DNA of 41,025 bases from Acidobacteriota bacterium (GCA_016935015.1 JAFGRT010000135.1:1-41025), one strand, 5' to 3'. Positions 7,604-20,116 are shown, numbered from the stretch's first letter. A program made the numbers and translations. Notes: generated from the sequence alone by a model not told the origin.

Positions 7604-7888
7604 ATGAAACTCGCCCGGGTCATCGGCAACGTCGTCTGCACCATCAAAGACGCCCGCCTCACCGGCAAAAAAATTCTTCTTCTTCAGGAAATTGACGACA
7701 CAGGATCGCCCTGCGGCGAACCCCTGGCGGCACTGGACGCAGTGGGTGTGGGCAGCGGAGAGATGATCTTCTTCGTGACCTCCAAGGAAGCGGCCTTCCC
7801 CTTCGATCCGGACGAAATTCCAACCGACGCCTGTGTACTGGGCGTGATCGATCATATCAACCTTTCCTCTTCATCCGCCGGCCATTGA
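7604..7888 (+). CDS. EutN/CcmL-family microcompartment vertex protein (BMC-P), copy 2
   Basis: A 94-residue paralogue of the divergent minus-strand gene. It shows LARVIGNV at the start, GKKILLLQEID, GEPLAALDAVGVGSGEMIFFV and VLGVIDHI near the end, the strand pattern of the pentameric vertex family. CCAGGAG (7591-7597) is well placed for the ATG at 7604; the in-frame ATG at 7598 overlaps that site. The C-terminal Ser-rich tail (SSSSAGH) is absent from copy 1. No BMC-H gene or signature enzyme is nearby, so the shell it would close must be encoded elsewhere, if it exists. A non-microcompartment role is possible. Confidence 0.87.
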   Translation: MKLARVIGNVVCTIKDARLTGKKILLLQEIDDTGSPCGEPLAALDAVGVGSGEMIFFVTSKEAAFPFDPDEIPTDACVLGVIDHINLSSSSAGH

Positions 7889-7972
7889 CCACCCTCATGC
7901 AACCGTCTCTTTGCGGTATCCGGCAATGGGTTCTTCCGGAACGGGATTCCGGTGACAATTATCACAATTCAC

Positions 7973-8001
7973 TTGCCTTTTTCCGCGGGATTTCTTATGA
8001 T
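7973..8001 (+). promoter_or_regulatory. Promoter for tRNA-Ala
   Basis: TTGCCT (7973-7978), 17 bases, TATGAT (7996-8001). The predicted transcript starts at about 8008, 16 bases before the mature tRNA. Confidence 0.6.
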
Positions 8002-8023
8002 TCCATGCTCGGAAATCCATCGT

Positions 8024-8099
8024 GGGGCAATAGCTCAGATGGAAGAGCGCAGCGTTCGCAACGCTGAGGTCGGGGGTTCGATCCCCCCTTGCTCCACCA
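8024..8099 (+). tRNA. tRNA-Ala (anticodon CGC)
   Basis: The 76-base cloverleaf is complete. The acceptor stem GGGGCAA pairs with TTGCTCC and includes the G3-U70 wobble that marks tRNA-Ala. The D arm is GCTC...GAGC, the anticodon stem CAGCG/CGCTG with loop TTCGCAA (anticodon CGC), the variable loop AGGTC, and the T arm GGGGG-TTCGATC-CCCCC. The CCA end is encoded (8097-8099). It reads GCG alanine codons. Confidence 0.97.
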
Positions 8100-8455
8100 T
8101 TTTCATAACCAGCGGGCCACTTTTTCTTGGTCTAAAAGCGGACGGCTGTTCATTTGGCTCAAGCGCTGTTACTTCTCGATGAGTAATGGGCGATCCCCGG
8201 CGCGGACCGGTTCCACATCCGGCAGGTTCGCTGTCTGTGTCAGACTGGGCTGAAATGCGCCGGAGAGGTCCATTTCCAACCGTCCGTCGGGCGGATGACG
8301 TGACTGACTCACGACTTGTTCCCGGATAAATGACAGAAACAGAACATTATGCTACTCACATAATGATATCACCCGGTTTATTTTGATGATATAATCGTTC
8401 CACCATTTGGGCGAAAAGTACGCCATAGATTCCGTCGGACCACTTCCACAAAACG
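8100..8455. other. 356-base gap before the kinase gene
   Basis: No gene is seen here. Near its right end CATTATG (8345-8351) and CATAATG (8359-8365) form a 7-bp inverted repeat with a 7-base loop. An extended -10 box, TGATATAAT (8387-8395), lacks a clear -35 and is the likely kinase promoter; the dyad sits 22 bases upstream of that box and could bind a regulator. No terminator with a T-tract was found for the tRNA, apart from a short TTTTT at about 8121. Confidence 0.45.
8387..8395 (+). promoter_or_regulatory. Extended -10 promoter of the kinase operon
   Basis: TGATATAAT matches the TGnTATAAT extended -10 exactly. No good -35 is seen. The predicted start at about 8402 gives a leader of about 55-65 bases. 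Confidence 0.45.
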
Positions 8456-10513
8456 GTGTCAGACCGTATGCGCTATATCATTTTAACTACTGCTATCCTG
8501 ATGCTGACCATTTCCCTGCTGCTGTTTTTGTTCAGCGTGACGCGGATGGTGGAAGTCCCTCTGCTGAGCTCCCTGGTGACCCAGGTGCATACCGAACTGG
8601 CCGACTCCTCCTTTTCCTTCATTTCATGGTGGTTGTGGCAGGCCGAAAAGGTTCTGCACCCGTTTTTCCTCCTGCTTATTTCCGGCGTTTTCATCGGGAT
8701 CAACATCTATATCATTCACTCTTCCCTGCACAACCGCCGGCCGCCTCGATTCGAGCCGGATATTGAGCAGAGGGCCGACTGGCTATTCCAGCAGGGCCGC
8801 TACAAGCGGGCTCTCAAATTGTATGACAAGGCCGAACGATGGGACATGGTCGCCCAAATCTACCTCAAAATTCGCCAGTATGCCAAAGCCGCCCAGATGC
8901 TGGAAAAGCTCGGTGATGAACATTTTGTTACCGCCGCCGAGGTTTACGAACAGGTCGGCAACCTGGTCCGCGCCCGGCGCTGTTATGTCGCCGCCGGGTA
9001 CTATTTCCGCGACAAGCATAGCTGGGAGAAGGCCGCCACCAATTTCATCAAGGGCAATCGAAAGGATGAGGCGCTGGATTGCTATGAACGGCAATTCAAG
9101 GACATGGAAAAGCTGAGCACGCCTGACCAGTGGAAATCACGGAGCAAACGGATCATCGCCCTGGCTGAACAGTTGGGAGATCCCCTGAAAGCGGCCCGTT
9201 ATGCTGAATATGCAAGGGAAATCGAGGATGCCGTTCATTATTATACCCGCGGCGGCAACCTGATCAAAGCCGCCGAACTGTTGCTGAATCAGCAAAAATT
9301 GGAAGCGGCGCTGGACATCCTGGTGCGGATCAAGAAAGGTGAACCCAATTATGTGGAAAGTCTCGTTCTGAAGGCCCGGATTTTCCGGCAGCAGCAAAAA
9401 TACGCCGAGGCGATCCGTCATTATCTGGATTTTTTCAAGTCTGAAAAACTGGGCAATGCAAATCTGGAAGACTTTTTCTATCTGGGAGACTGCCTCGAAA
9501 AACTGGGCAAGCTCGATCAGGCCCGGGATATTTTTCAAAAAATCAACGTGAAGCGCCCCTATTTCATGAATGCGGACGTCCGCATCGAAGCCATCGACCG
9601 CAAGAAACAGGAAGCCGGAGAGATGACCCAGTTGCTGGAAAAGGACATGGCCGCCAAATTGCGTAATCAGGACGGCCCCTTCAAGACAGGCATCGGGGAG
9701 CGTTACGACGAACTCGAAGAACTGGGCCGCGGGGGGGCCGGCATTGTTTTCCGGGCCAGGGACAAGCTGCTGGACCGCACCGTTGCTCTGAAACTTCTGC
9801 CGGCGCACGTCACCACGGACACCACCCGTCTGAAATCGTTTTTCAAGGAAGCGAAGGCCATCGCCAAGTTGAATCACCCCAATATTGTTTCTATATACGA
9901 CATACTGAAGGTGGAAAACGAGTATTACATTGTTATGGAATTCATCAAGGGGATCACCATCGAGAGTATGCTGGAGGCCCGTCGCCGGATCCCCTCCAAG
10001 CTGGCCCTGTTCGTGGCGCGATATGTGTTGCTGGCGCTTTCCTACGCGCACCGGTCCCACGTCATTCATCAGGACATCAAACCGGCAAATATCATGCTCT
10101 CCGATGACCGGACGGTAAAATTGATGGATTTCGGCGTCGCACAGCTGCGGGACGAATTGCCGGATCACTCTTCCAGCATCGTGGTCGGCACTCCCAAATA
10201 CATTTCACCCGAGCAGTTGCAGGGGATTCCGGTGGATGAGCGTTGCGACATCTATTCCTTCGGCGTCACCTTATATGAGATGATCAGCGGCGCACTGCCA
10301 TACCCGTCCGAAGGAATTCTGCGGCATCATCTGATGACGCCCCCGACTCCCATGCGCACGCACATCCGCAATTACCCGACCGAACTGGAGAACGTTATTT
10401 CCCGCTGCTTGGAGAAAGATCGCGAAAAGCGCTATCGCACCGCCCGGGAAGTTTACGACGATCTCAAGGCCATTGCCATGCGCCTCCAGGGAAATAGCCG
10501 TAAAAAAGAATAG
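8456..10513 (+). CDS. Membrane Ser/Thr protein kinase with TPR region
   Basis: A 685-residue kinase with unusual order: two N-terminal membrane helices (about 5-28 and 63-88), a long TPR-like helical region (about 95-400), then the kinase domain at the C-terminus (about 420-680). The kinase core shows the glycine loop LGRGGAG at 423, the VALK lysine K446, the catalytic loop HQDIKPAN with D540, DFG at 558-560, and SPEQ as the APE motif. The usual HRD is HQD, so it is a non-RD kinase, not obviously activated through its activation loop. The membrane-TPR part probably senses or docks partners. The start is GTG 8456 or ATG 8468; neither has a strong ribosome site. It leads the run that continues with YjbQ 13 bases later. 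Confidence 0.92.
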   Translation: MSDRMRYIILTTAILMLTISLLLFLFSVTRMVEVPLLSSLVTQVHTELADSSFSFISWWLWQAEKVLHPFFLLLISGVFIGINIYIIHSSLHNRRPPRFEPDIEQRADWLFQQGRYKRALKLYDKAERWDMVAQIYLKIRQYAKAAQMLEKLGDEHFVTAAEVYEQVGNLVRARRCYVAAGYYFRDKHSWEKAATNFIKGNRKDEALDCYERQFKDMEKLSTPDQWKSRSKRIIALAEQLGDPLKAARYAEYAREIEDAVHYYTRGGNLIKAAELLLNQQKLEAALDILVRIKKGEPNYVESLVLKARIFRQQQKYAEAIRHYLDFFKSEKLGNANLEDFFYLGDCLEKLGKLDQARDIFQKINVKRPYFMNADVRIEAIDRKKQEAGEMTQLLEKDMAAKLRNQDGPFKTGIGERYDELEELGRGGAGIVFRARDKLLDRTVALKLLPAHVTTDTTRLKSFFKEAKAIAKLNHPNIVSIYDILKVENEYYIVMEFIKGITIESMLEARRRIPSKLALFVARYVLLALSYAHRSHVIHQDIKPANIMLSDDRTVKLMDFGVAQLRDELPDHSSSIVVGTPKYISPEQLQGIPVDERCDIYSFGVTLYEMISGALPYPSEGILRHHLMTPPTPMRTHIRNYPTELENVISRCLEKDREKRYRTAREVYDDLKAIAMRLQGNSRKKE

Positions 10514-10526
10514 AGGGAGAGTACCC

Positions 10527-10946
10527 ATGAAAAGCTTTCGCCAGGAACTGTGGTTTGACACGCCGACACGGGTTCACTTCGAAAATATCACGCCGCAGGT
10601 ACGTGACTGTGTTCGCCGGAGCGGCGTCACAGAGGGCCTGTGCCTCGTCAATGCCATGCATATCACCGCCTCGGTGTTTATAAACGATAATGAATCCGGC
10701 CTGCATCAGGACTACCGGCAATGGCTGGAAGAATTGGCGCCCCATGAACCCGTCTCCCGTTATCTCCACAACCGTACCGGCGAAGATAATGGGGATGCCC
10801 ATCTCAAGCGACAGATCATGGGCCGGGAAGTGGTGGTCGCCATCACCGGCGGCGCGCTGGACTTCGGCCCCTGGGAGCAGATTTTTTACGGCGAATTCGA
10901 TGGTCGTCGGCGCAAACGGGTCCTGGTAAAAATCATCGGTGACTAA
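10527..10946 (+). CDS. YjbQ (UPF0047) family protein
   Basis: A 139-residue protein of the YjbQ family, annotated as secondary thiamine-phosphate synthase after weak activity reported for the E. coli member; its real role is unsettled. Family signatures are [14 protein letters not shown], the His-containing [13 protein letters not shown] region, and the C-terminal [24 protein letters not shown] precedes the ATG at 10527. It follows the kinase by 13 bases and its stop shares one base with the next ATG (TAATG), so it is co-translated with the methyltransferase. Confidence 0.9.
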   Translation: MKSFRQELWFDTPTRVHFENITPQVRDCVRRSGVTEGLCLVNAMHITASVFINDNESGLHQDYRQWLEELAPHEPVSRYLHNRTGEDNGDAHLKRQIMGREVVVAITGGALDFGPWEQIFYGEFDGRRRKRVLVKIIGD

Positions 10947-11707
10947 TGGTCGACAAGGACTGGTTCAGGCAGGCATTTGATTCCGGTTACGTGAAACGGT
11001 ATGCCCACCGGGATCTGGATGAAGCCGAGGAATTCATCGAAACCATCATCACCCTTTTCGGCGGCGACATCCACGGCCGAAAAGCGCTGGACGTCGCCTG
11101 TGGAGCGGGCCGTCATTCACGGGCACTGGCCCGGCGACATTTTCGCGTTACAGGAATCGACCTCAGCGCCGATCTGATCCGACTGGCGCGACGGCAGGCC
11201 GCCGGCGAAAACCTGGCCGTGGATTTTCACATCCAAGACATGCGCACGACATGGCCCGGGGAGAACTACGACCTCATCCTCAATGCCTTCACGAGTTTCG
11301 GCTACTTTGAAACAGATGAAGAATCCCAGCAAATTGTGGACCAGGCCGCCGCCAAACTCTCCTCTTCCGGCTTTTTCGTACTCGACTACTTCAATGTGAG
11401 CGAAGTGGAACGAAATCTTGTCCCTCGGTCCGCGCGTTGCGTGGGCAATATCACCCTGGTGGAGGAACGCTGGATTCTTGATGGCCGCGTCAACAAGCGG
11501 ACGTTGGAACTGGATGCCCGCGGCCAGGTTGGGCATTCTTTCACCGAATCGGTCCGTTTGTTCAAGGCCGACGACATTCGGGCCATGATTCGGAAAAGCG
11601 GTCTGACCGTTCAACGGGAGTGGGGCACCTATGCCGGTGAGCCGTTCACAGCGGGTACTCCGCGCTATATCGCAGTAGCCCAAAAGGCGGCGTCACCCGA
11701 TGGGTAA
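10946..11707 (+). CDS. Class I SAM-dependent methyltransferase
   Basis: A 253-residue methyltransferase. Motif I reads ALDVACGAGRHSRALA (about 48-63) and the acidic motif is TGIDLSADLI. A later MRTTWPGENYDLILNAFTSFGYF corresponds to motifs III-IV, followed by a C-terminal beta-rich part. The substrate is unknown; this arrangement is common in small-molecule methyltransferases. The ATG at 10946 overlaps the yjbQ stop. The photolyase gene starts 27 bases after its stop. Confidence 0.85.
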   Translation: MVDKDWFRQAFDSGYVKRYAHRDLDEAEEFIETIITLFGGDIHGRKALDVACGAGRHSRALARRHFRVTGIDLSADLIRLARRQAAGENLAVDFHIQDMRTTWPGENYDLILNAFTSFGYFETDEESQQIVDQAAAKLSSSGFFVLDYFNVSEVERNLVPRSARCVGNITLVEERWILDGRVNKRTLELDARGQVGHSFTESVRLFKADDIRAMIRKSGLTVQREWGTYAGEPFTAGTPRYIAVAQKAASPDG

Positions 11708-11734
11708 AGCCATTATGAATTGTACGAGGGCCGC

Positions 11735-13105
11735 ATGATTCATGACCAGCGACTGCATCGCCGGAATCAAAGACAGGTACAAAACGGACGCTTCGTCCTC
11801 TACTGGATGCAACGTTCCCAGCGGGCGACGTGGAATCATGCCCTGGAGTACGCCATCCGCCAAGCCAATGAACGGCAGTTGCCGGTGGTGGTGTATTTCG
11901 GCCTCACTCCGGATTACCCCCGTGCCAACCTCCGCCATTACACCTTCATGCTTCAGGGACTTCAGGAGACGGCCAGACAATTGTCCGAGAGGGGGATTCG
12001 TTTTATTCTCCGTACGGAGTCACCGCCGCAGGGCATTGTCCCACTCGCCGGAGAGGCTGCGTTGGTTGTCGTGGACGGCGCCTGGCTGACCCGGCTGCGC
12101 CGGTGGCGGCAGGCCGTGGCGCAGCGCCTGGCCTGCCCGCTGATCGAGGTGGAGACCGATTGTGTGGTGCCGGTCACCGCGGCCTCTCCCAAAGAAGAGT
12201 ATGCCGCCGCTACTCTGCGGCCGAAGATTCACAAGGTGCTGGACCATTTCCTGCAGCCGCTGGAAGAGCGGGAACCCCGCCACAGCTCATTGGCGATGGA
12301 CATGAAAAGCGTCTCCCTGACAGACATCGCCGGGCTGCTGTCCCGCCTGGGGATCGATGCCTCGGTCGGGCCCGTGGCCGCCTTCCAGGGGGGTCCTGCC
12401 GCCGCCGGGCGGCAAATGCGCCGCTTCCTGCAAGAGCGCCTCGACCGCTACCCCGATGAGCGTAATGATCCCAACCGGGATGCTGTTTCCCATTTGAGTC
12501 CATACCTCCATTTCGGCCACATTTCCCCCCTTCATGTCGCCCTGCAGGTCAAGGCCACGGGCAGCCCCGGCGCGGACGACTTCCTGGAAGAGCTGATCAT
12601 CCGTCGGGAACTGTCCCTCAATTTTGTCTGGTACAACCCTGCGCCGGAGACGCTCGAAGGGCTGCCCGGCTGGTGCCGCCGCACCCTGCAGGAACATGCC
12701 GCCGATGAACGGGAACACATGTACACCCCAGCGGAGTTCGAGGCCGGGCGCACCCACGATCCTTACTGGAATGCCGCCCAGCGGGAGATGGTTCTCACCG
12801 GTAAAATGCACGGCTACATGCGCATGTACTGGGGGAAAAAGATCCTGGAATGGTCCCCTTCGCCGGCGGAGGCCATGGCACTGGCCATCCGGTTGAACGA
12901 TCAATACGAGCTCGACGGACGCGATGCCAATGGGTACACTGGCGTCGCGTGGTGTCTGGGCAAACACGACCGTCCCTGGAAGGAGCGGCCCGTGTTCGGA
13001 AAAATCCGCTACATGAACGCCAACGGTTTGCGCCGAAAATTCGACGCCGATGCCTACGTCGCCCGCATCAAAGAAATCGAATCGGCACACGGGAGGGAAG
13101 GATGA
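11735..13105 (+). CDS. phr: Class II CPD photolyase
   Basis: A light-driven FAD enzyme that splits UV-induced cyclobutane pyrimidine dimers. The 456-residue protein carries class II hallmarks: VLYWMQRSQRATWNHAL near the N-terminus, the antenna-domain region to about 170, and the FAD-binding half with SHLSPYLHFGHISP, then KMHGYMRMYWGKKILEW and LDGRDANGYTGVAWCLGKHD. Length is normal for the class. The ATG at 11735 has GAGGG upstream; an in-frame TTG at 11720 is less likely. Its stop overlaps the next start by 4 bases (ATGA). Confidence 0.95.
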   Translation: MIHDQRLHRRNQRQVQNGRFVLYWMQRSQRATWNHALEYAIRQANERQLPVVVYFGLTPDYPRANLRHYTFMLQGLQETARQLSERGIRFILRTESPPQGIVPLAGEAALVVVDGAWLTRLRRWRQAVAQRLACPLIEVETDCVVPVTAASPKEEYAAATLRPKIHKVLDHFLQPLEEREPRHSSLAMDMKSVSLTDIAGLLSRLGIDASVGPVAAFQGGPAAAGRQMRRFLQERLDRYPDERNDPNRDAVSHLSPYLHFGHISPLHVALQVKATGSPGADDFLEELIIRRELSLNFVWYNPAPETLEGLPGWCRRTLQEHAADEREHMYTPAEFEAGRTHDPYWNAAQREMVLTGKMHGYMRMYWGKKILEWSPSPAEAMALAIRLNDQYELDGRDANGYTGVAWCLGKHDRPWKERPVFGKIRYMNANGLRRKFDADAYVARIKEIESAHGREG

Positions 13106-13551
13106 AACCATATTTGTTCGAGGAATCCCAATATTTGGACCGACCCCGGGAAAAGGTATTCGCCTTTTTCAGCGACGCCGGCAATCTCTCCCGGGTAACG
13201 CCTCCCTGGCTGGATTTCGAGATCCTGACCCCCCGGCCCATTGCTATGGCGGCGGGTACATTGATTGACTACCGTTTGCGAATTCACGGCCTGCCGATCC
13301 GCTGGCGGACGGAAATTACCGCCTGGGATCCGCCGTTCCGGTTTGTGGACCGCCAGATCCGGGGGCCCTACCGGCTTTGGATCCATGAACACCGTTTCGA
13401 GGATCAGGCCAGCGGTACTCTCATGACCGATCGGGTGGAATATCTGCCCCGCGGCTGGGTACTGGCACCGTTGGTCAATACGTTTTTCGTACGGGGAGAT
13501 GTCCGCCGCATCTTCGATTACCGCCGACAGAACATTCCGGAATTGATCTGA
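13102..13551 (+). CDS. SRPBCC-family ligand-binding protein
   Basis: A 149-residue protein of the START/Bet-v1-like SRPBCC fold, known to bind hydrophobic ligands in a deep cavity. Visible signatures are the opening strand with the PREKVFAFFSDAGNLSRVTPPWL helix, then RWRTEITAWDPPFRFVDRQ and VEYLPRG, typical of proteins annotated as polyketide-cyclase-like or cell-division-inhibitor SRPBCC members. The ATG at 13102 overlaps the photolyase stop and is preceded by GGGAGGGAAGG. Such genes often sit beside photolyase genes; the ligand is unknown. Confidence 0.82.
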   Translation: MKPYLFEESQYLDRPREKVFAFFSDAGNLSRVTPPWLDFEILTPRPIAMAAGTLIDYRLRIHGLPIRWRTEITAWDPPFRFVDRQIRGPYRLWIHEHRFEDQASGTLMTDRVEYLPRGWVLAPLVNTFFVRGDVRRIFDYRRQNIPELI

Positions 13552-13567
13552 AAGATGGGCTGCCGCG

Positions 13568-13583
13568 CCTTGCCCGAGCAAGG
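13568..13583 (+). terminator. Hairpin after the SRPBCC gene
   Basis: CCTTGC (13568-13573) and GCAAGG (13578-13583) form a perfect 6-bp stem with a CCGA tetraloop, 17 bases past the operon's last stop. No T-tract follows, so it may stabilise the 3' end rather than terminate. Confidence 0.35.
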
Positions 13584-13726
13584 AAATCACCGCCAGACGG
13601 ATGCCCCCGGCCGATGCCCGTCGCCCGGACAACTGCTCGCAGCCAGCCTGTTGACGGAAATACTCCGGTTATCGTGACCATCGATCGCTTTTCCATGGCT
13701 TCTCCCGAACAACGGCCAACCAATCG

Positions 13727-13756
13727 TTGACAGCTTTCCGCCGGCGGCAGTAAACT
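13727..13756 (+). promoter_or_regulatory. Promoter for waaA-lpxK
   Basis: A consensus TTGACA (13727-13732), 18 bases, TAAACT (13751-13756). The predicted start at about 13763 leaves a leader of about 25 bases. Confidence 0.6.
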
Positions 13757-13787
13757 GGCGCAGAGTTCCGCAACGGGGTTTTCCGCC

Positions 13788-15092
13788 ATGATCGCCATCA
13801 TCCTGGTATACAATTTACTAGCCTATCTCACGTTCCCCCTGTTGTTCCCTTTTTTTTATTTTCGACGGCTGCTGAAAGGCAAACCGATGCCGCCGTTTCG
13901 CAAGCGACTGGCCTGGGACCTGCCGCCGGCTCCGCCTTCCGGCCGGCCGGCCATCTGGATTCATGCCGTGAGTGTCGGCGAAGTGCAGGTAGTAGCCCCC
14001 CTGGTGATGGAGATCGAGGAGCGGCATCCCCAATTTCTCATTTATCTATCCACCACCACGGCCACCGGCCAAGCCACCGCGGCCAAAACTTTCGGCGGGC
14101 GGGTATTCCTTTTCTACTGCCCGTTTGATCTGTTGGGGGCCGTCGACCGGACGTTGCGACGAATCCGTCCTCGCCACCTGATCATCGCCGAAACGGAGAT
14201 CTGGCCCAACCTGCTTTGGCTGTCCAAGCAGCATCGTCTGTCCGTGAGCATCATCAATGGCCGCATTTCGGATCAAGCCTATCCCCGCTACCGGGCGGTG
14301 CGCCCGTTCATGGCACCCATCCTTAAATTGCCCGACCAATACCTGGTTCAATCCGAAGAGGATGCCAAGAGATTTCGCGCCCTCGGAGCGCCGGAACAGC
14401 GGGTTCACGTCATCGGCAACATGAAATTCGATTCCATTCGACAGATCCGTCCCGATGACAGCCTGGCCGATGCCCTGCGAGGACTTTTCGGACCCGGGCC
14501 GGTCAGCCTTTTGCTGTGCGGCAGTACCATGGACGGCGAGGAGGAGATCCTGGCCCGGATTTTCCGTTTGCTGCAGCCGGACTTCCCCGAGCTGCGCTTA
14601 CTGGTGGCACCCCGCCATCCTGAACGCTTCACCAAGGCGGCGGAAGCATTCCACGGGGAGCATTTCCAGGTCTATCTTCGTTCCTCCTGGCCGGGTTCAC
14701 CGCCGGAAATCCCACCGGATGTCATCATCCTGGACACGATGGGTGAACTTTCCTCGTTGTATCACATGGCCGACGCCGTCTTCATCGGTGGCACCCTGGT
14801 GCCCACCGGCGGCCATAACATTCTCGAGCCGGCTGCCGCCGGCAAGCCCATTGTGGTCGGACCGTCCATGGAAAATTTCCGTACGATTCTGGCTCAGTTT
14901 CAACAGGAAGATGCCATCGTCCAGGTGCCTGATTCCGCTGGCCTCGCGGCGGCTCTGGCGGAGTTGCTGCGCGACCGCACCCTGGCCCGGGAAATGGGCG
15001 AAAGGGCCCAGGCGACGATTACCCGCCGCCGGGGCGCCACTCGACGAACCATCAACCGGATCATCGAAAACGGAGCGACGGAGATGCCGTAA
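13788..15092 (+). CDS. waaA: 3-deoxy-D-manno-octulosonic acid (Kdo) transferase
   Basis: This inner-membrane glycosyltransferase adds Kdo from CMP-Kdo to lipid IVA, joining lipid A to the LPS core. The 434-residue protein has an N-terminal membrane anchor (about 1-25), then a GT-B fold with WIHAVSVGEVQ, AETEIWPNLLW, LCGSTMDGEEE, VAPRHPERF and the CMP-sugar site GGHNILEPAAAGKPIVVGP. Length is typical. It is followed after 58 bases by lpxK, the step just before it in the pathway, so the two form an LPS operon. Confidence 0.96.
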   Translation: MIAIILVYNLLAYLTFPLLFPFFYFRRLLKGKPMPPFRKRLAWDLPPAPPSGRPAIWIHAVSVGEVQVVAPLVMEIEERHPQFLIYLSTTTATGQATAAKTFGGRVFLFYCPFDLLGAVDRTLRRIRPRHLIIAETEIWPNLLWLSKQHRLSVSIINGRISDQAYPRYRAVRPFMAPILKLPDQYLVQSEEDAKRFRALGAPEQRVHVIGNMKFDSIRQIRPDDSLADALRGLFGPGPVSLLLCGSTMDGEEEILARIFRLLQPDFPELRLLVAPRHPERFTKAAEAFHGEHFQVYLRSSWPGSPPEIPPDVIILDTMGELSSLYHMADAVFIGGTLVPTGGHNILEPAAAGKPIVVGPSMENFRTILAQFQQEDAIVQVPDSAGLAAALAELLRDRTLAREMGERAQATITRRRGATRRTINRIIENGATEMP

Positions 15093-15150
15093 CCAAAGCC
15101 TGTCCTTCCGGACCGGCTGGCTTCACACCTCGCTCCGGCAAAAGACTGCC

Positions 15151-18710
<3,560 letters not shown>

Positions 18711-18742
18711 TTAACTCTGCCCATGTCAAAATAGTAGACGAA

Positions 18743-18751
18743 ATTATACCA
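18743..18751 (-). promoter_or_regulatory. Extended -10 promoter of gyrB
   Basis: On the minus strand TGGTATAAT (18751-18743) matches the extended -10 exactly, in the recF-gyrB gap. No clear -35 is present. The predicted leader is about 30 bases. gyrB can thus be expressed apart from recF. Confidence 0.5.
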
Positions 18752-18812
18752 TGACGGGCTCGAAAAAAGAAGTCTAAAATGATGGGGGAGTCCACTCTAT
18801 ATTATTGAATAA

Positions 18813-19886
18813 TCAAGATTTATTAATACCGCCGTTTTCAACGTGGAAAAAGCGGTCCGGAGAGAGGATATCCTTGAAAATCTCTGCTTTTGAAGAAGTT
18901 AAGAAAATTTGAGTTTCGAAATCCAGAAACCGGATCAATTGGTGGATGCGTTCCACATCCAGCTCCATATCCACGTCGTCGATCATCAGGACGGGATACA
19001 CCCCCTTCTCCCTGTGGAAGAGGTTCAAAACAGCCAGATACACATTGAGCAGAATGCTGCGCCTCTGACCGGACGACGCAAAACGGCGAACATTCCGGCC
19101 GTCGAGAAACAATTGGTATCGGTCCAGATGGGGCCCCAGCAGGGCGCGTCCCGCTTCTTTCTCCCGCGGCAGCTGCCGCTGCAGATGGCGCAGCGCGGTT
19201 TCTTCGTCGGCCAGAAGATCCTCGGCCAGGGAAGGCTGATACTCCACGTCCAGCGGCAGTCCGGAGAAACGCTCCCGACCGAGCTCCGCCGCCAGCCGGC
19301 TCATGAACTCCCGCCGCTGGCCGACCACCGTGCGGGCCTCGCGAACCAGCTTGCGGTTCCAGGGTTCCAGAGTGGTCACGGATAGCCGCTCCGTCCGCAG
19401 GAGAGACATCTTCTGGCGCAGCACCCGGCGATACGCCGCCAGCGCCCGGAGCGAGTCCGACCGGAACAGTGCCAGAAGGCCATCAAAAAAGCGCCGGCGG
19501 GCGTCGGGACCGTCGGTGATCACCCGTAGGTGGTCGGCAGTGATGCACAGCACCGACACAATATCGAGAAAATCTGCGATGGACGCCGCCTTGCCGTCGG
19601 CACGCAGATCTTTTCCCTCTTCGGTCAGGCGCACCTCCAGACGATGGTCCAGCGGTACATCGTCGACTGAACAGCAGACCCGGAAGGCATTCCGGCCATG
19701 TGTCACGCAATCGGCCAGCTGATGGGTGCGAAATGACTTGGTGAGACAGGCCACGTACAAAGCTTCCATGAGATTGGTTTTTCCCTGTCCGTTATTGCCG
19801 ACGAACAGATTGATCTTAGGGGAAAAAGCAATGGCTGCGTTTTCCAGGTTTCGGTAATTCCAGGTCTCCAGCTGGGTGATGGGCAT
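18813..19886 (-). CDS. recF: DNA replication and repair protein RecF
   Basis: An ABC-type ATPase that binds gapped DNA and helps RecOR load RecA. The 357-residue protein starts ITQLETWNYRNLENAAIAF and has Walker A GNNGQGKT at 30-37 with NLMEALY, a central coiled region, SSGQRRSILLN as signature motif and VLMIDDVDMELD as Walker B. The ATG at 19886 fits the family N-terminus; a TTG 27 bases upstream would add nine non-family residues. recF-gyrB is a common bacterial order, but the usual dnaN upstream is missing: nikR lies there on the other strand. Confidence 0.96.
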   Translation of the reverse strand: MPITQLETWNYRNLENAAIAFSPKINLFVGNNGQGKTNLMEALYVACLTKSFRTHQLADCVTHGRNAFRVCCSVDDVPLDHRLEVRLTEEGKDLRADGKAASIADFLDIVSVLCITADHLRVITDGPDARRRFFDGLLALFRSDSLRALAAYRRVLRQKMSLLRTERLSVTTLEPWNRKLVREARTVVGQRREFMSRLAAELGRERFSGLPLDVEYQPSLAEDLLADEETALRHLQRQLPREKEAGRALLGPHLDRYQLFLDGRNVRRFASSGQRRSILLNVYLAVLNLFHREKGVYPVLMIDDVDMELDVERIHQLIRFLDFETQIFLTSSKAEIFKDILSPDRFFHVENGGINKS

Positions 19887-20006
19887 AGCGCTCGGTTCAC
19901 GATTCCGCGGCAAATTGAGGGCTGCTTTGACCAGATTGCCGGTTCCGGCCAGCCCGGTTCCCGCCTGCCGCCAGAAGCGGGTAGACAGCCTCTCAGGGCC
20001 GAGTGT

Positions 20007-20035
20007 ATCATAGGGAATCCGCCGGGGAATTTCAA
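20007..20035 (-). promoter_or_regulatory. Promoter for recF (minus strand)
   Basis: On the minus strand TTGAAA (20035-20030), exactly 17 bases, TATGAT (20012-20007). The predicted start at about 20000 gives recF a leader of about 115 bases. Confidence 0.6.
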
Positions 20036-20050
20036 GAGGTCAGCTTCAAA

Positions 20051-20080
20051 TTGACTTTCCCGAAGAGTATCTGCTAAAGT
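20051..20080 (+). promoter_or_regulatory. Promoter for nikR
   Basis: TTGACT (20051-20056), 18 bases, TAAAGT (20075-20080), with TGC before the -10 as an extended element. The start is predicted at about 20087, 30 bases before nikR. The recF promoter runs the other way 15 bases to the left. Confidence 0.6.
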
Positions 20081-20116
20081 TTGACTATTCAGCCTTTCCG
20101 GATGTTGGAGGCCAGG

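Noticed and set aside
8100-8340. Possible integration site or phage remnant beside tRNA-Ala
   Set aside because: No repeat of the tRNA 3' end, integrase or foreign-looking gene is seen in the window.
9137-10168. A 343-codon minus-strand frame opposite the kinase
   Set aside because: It is the shadow of the kinase and TPR gene; no motif is seen.
14455-15150. Long in-frame extension upstream of lpxK running inside waaA
   Set aside because: It overlaps most of waaA in another frame and is Arg/Ser/Pro-rich shadow sequence. LpxK similarity begins at the ATG at 15151.
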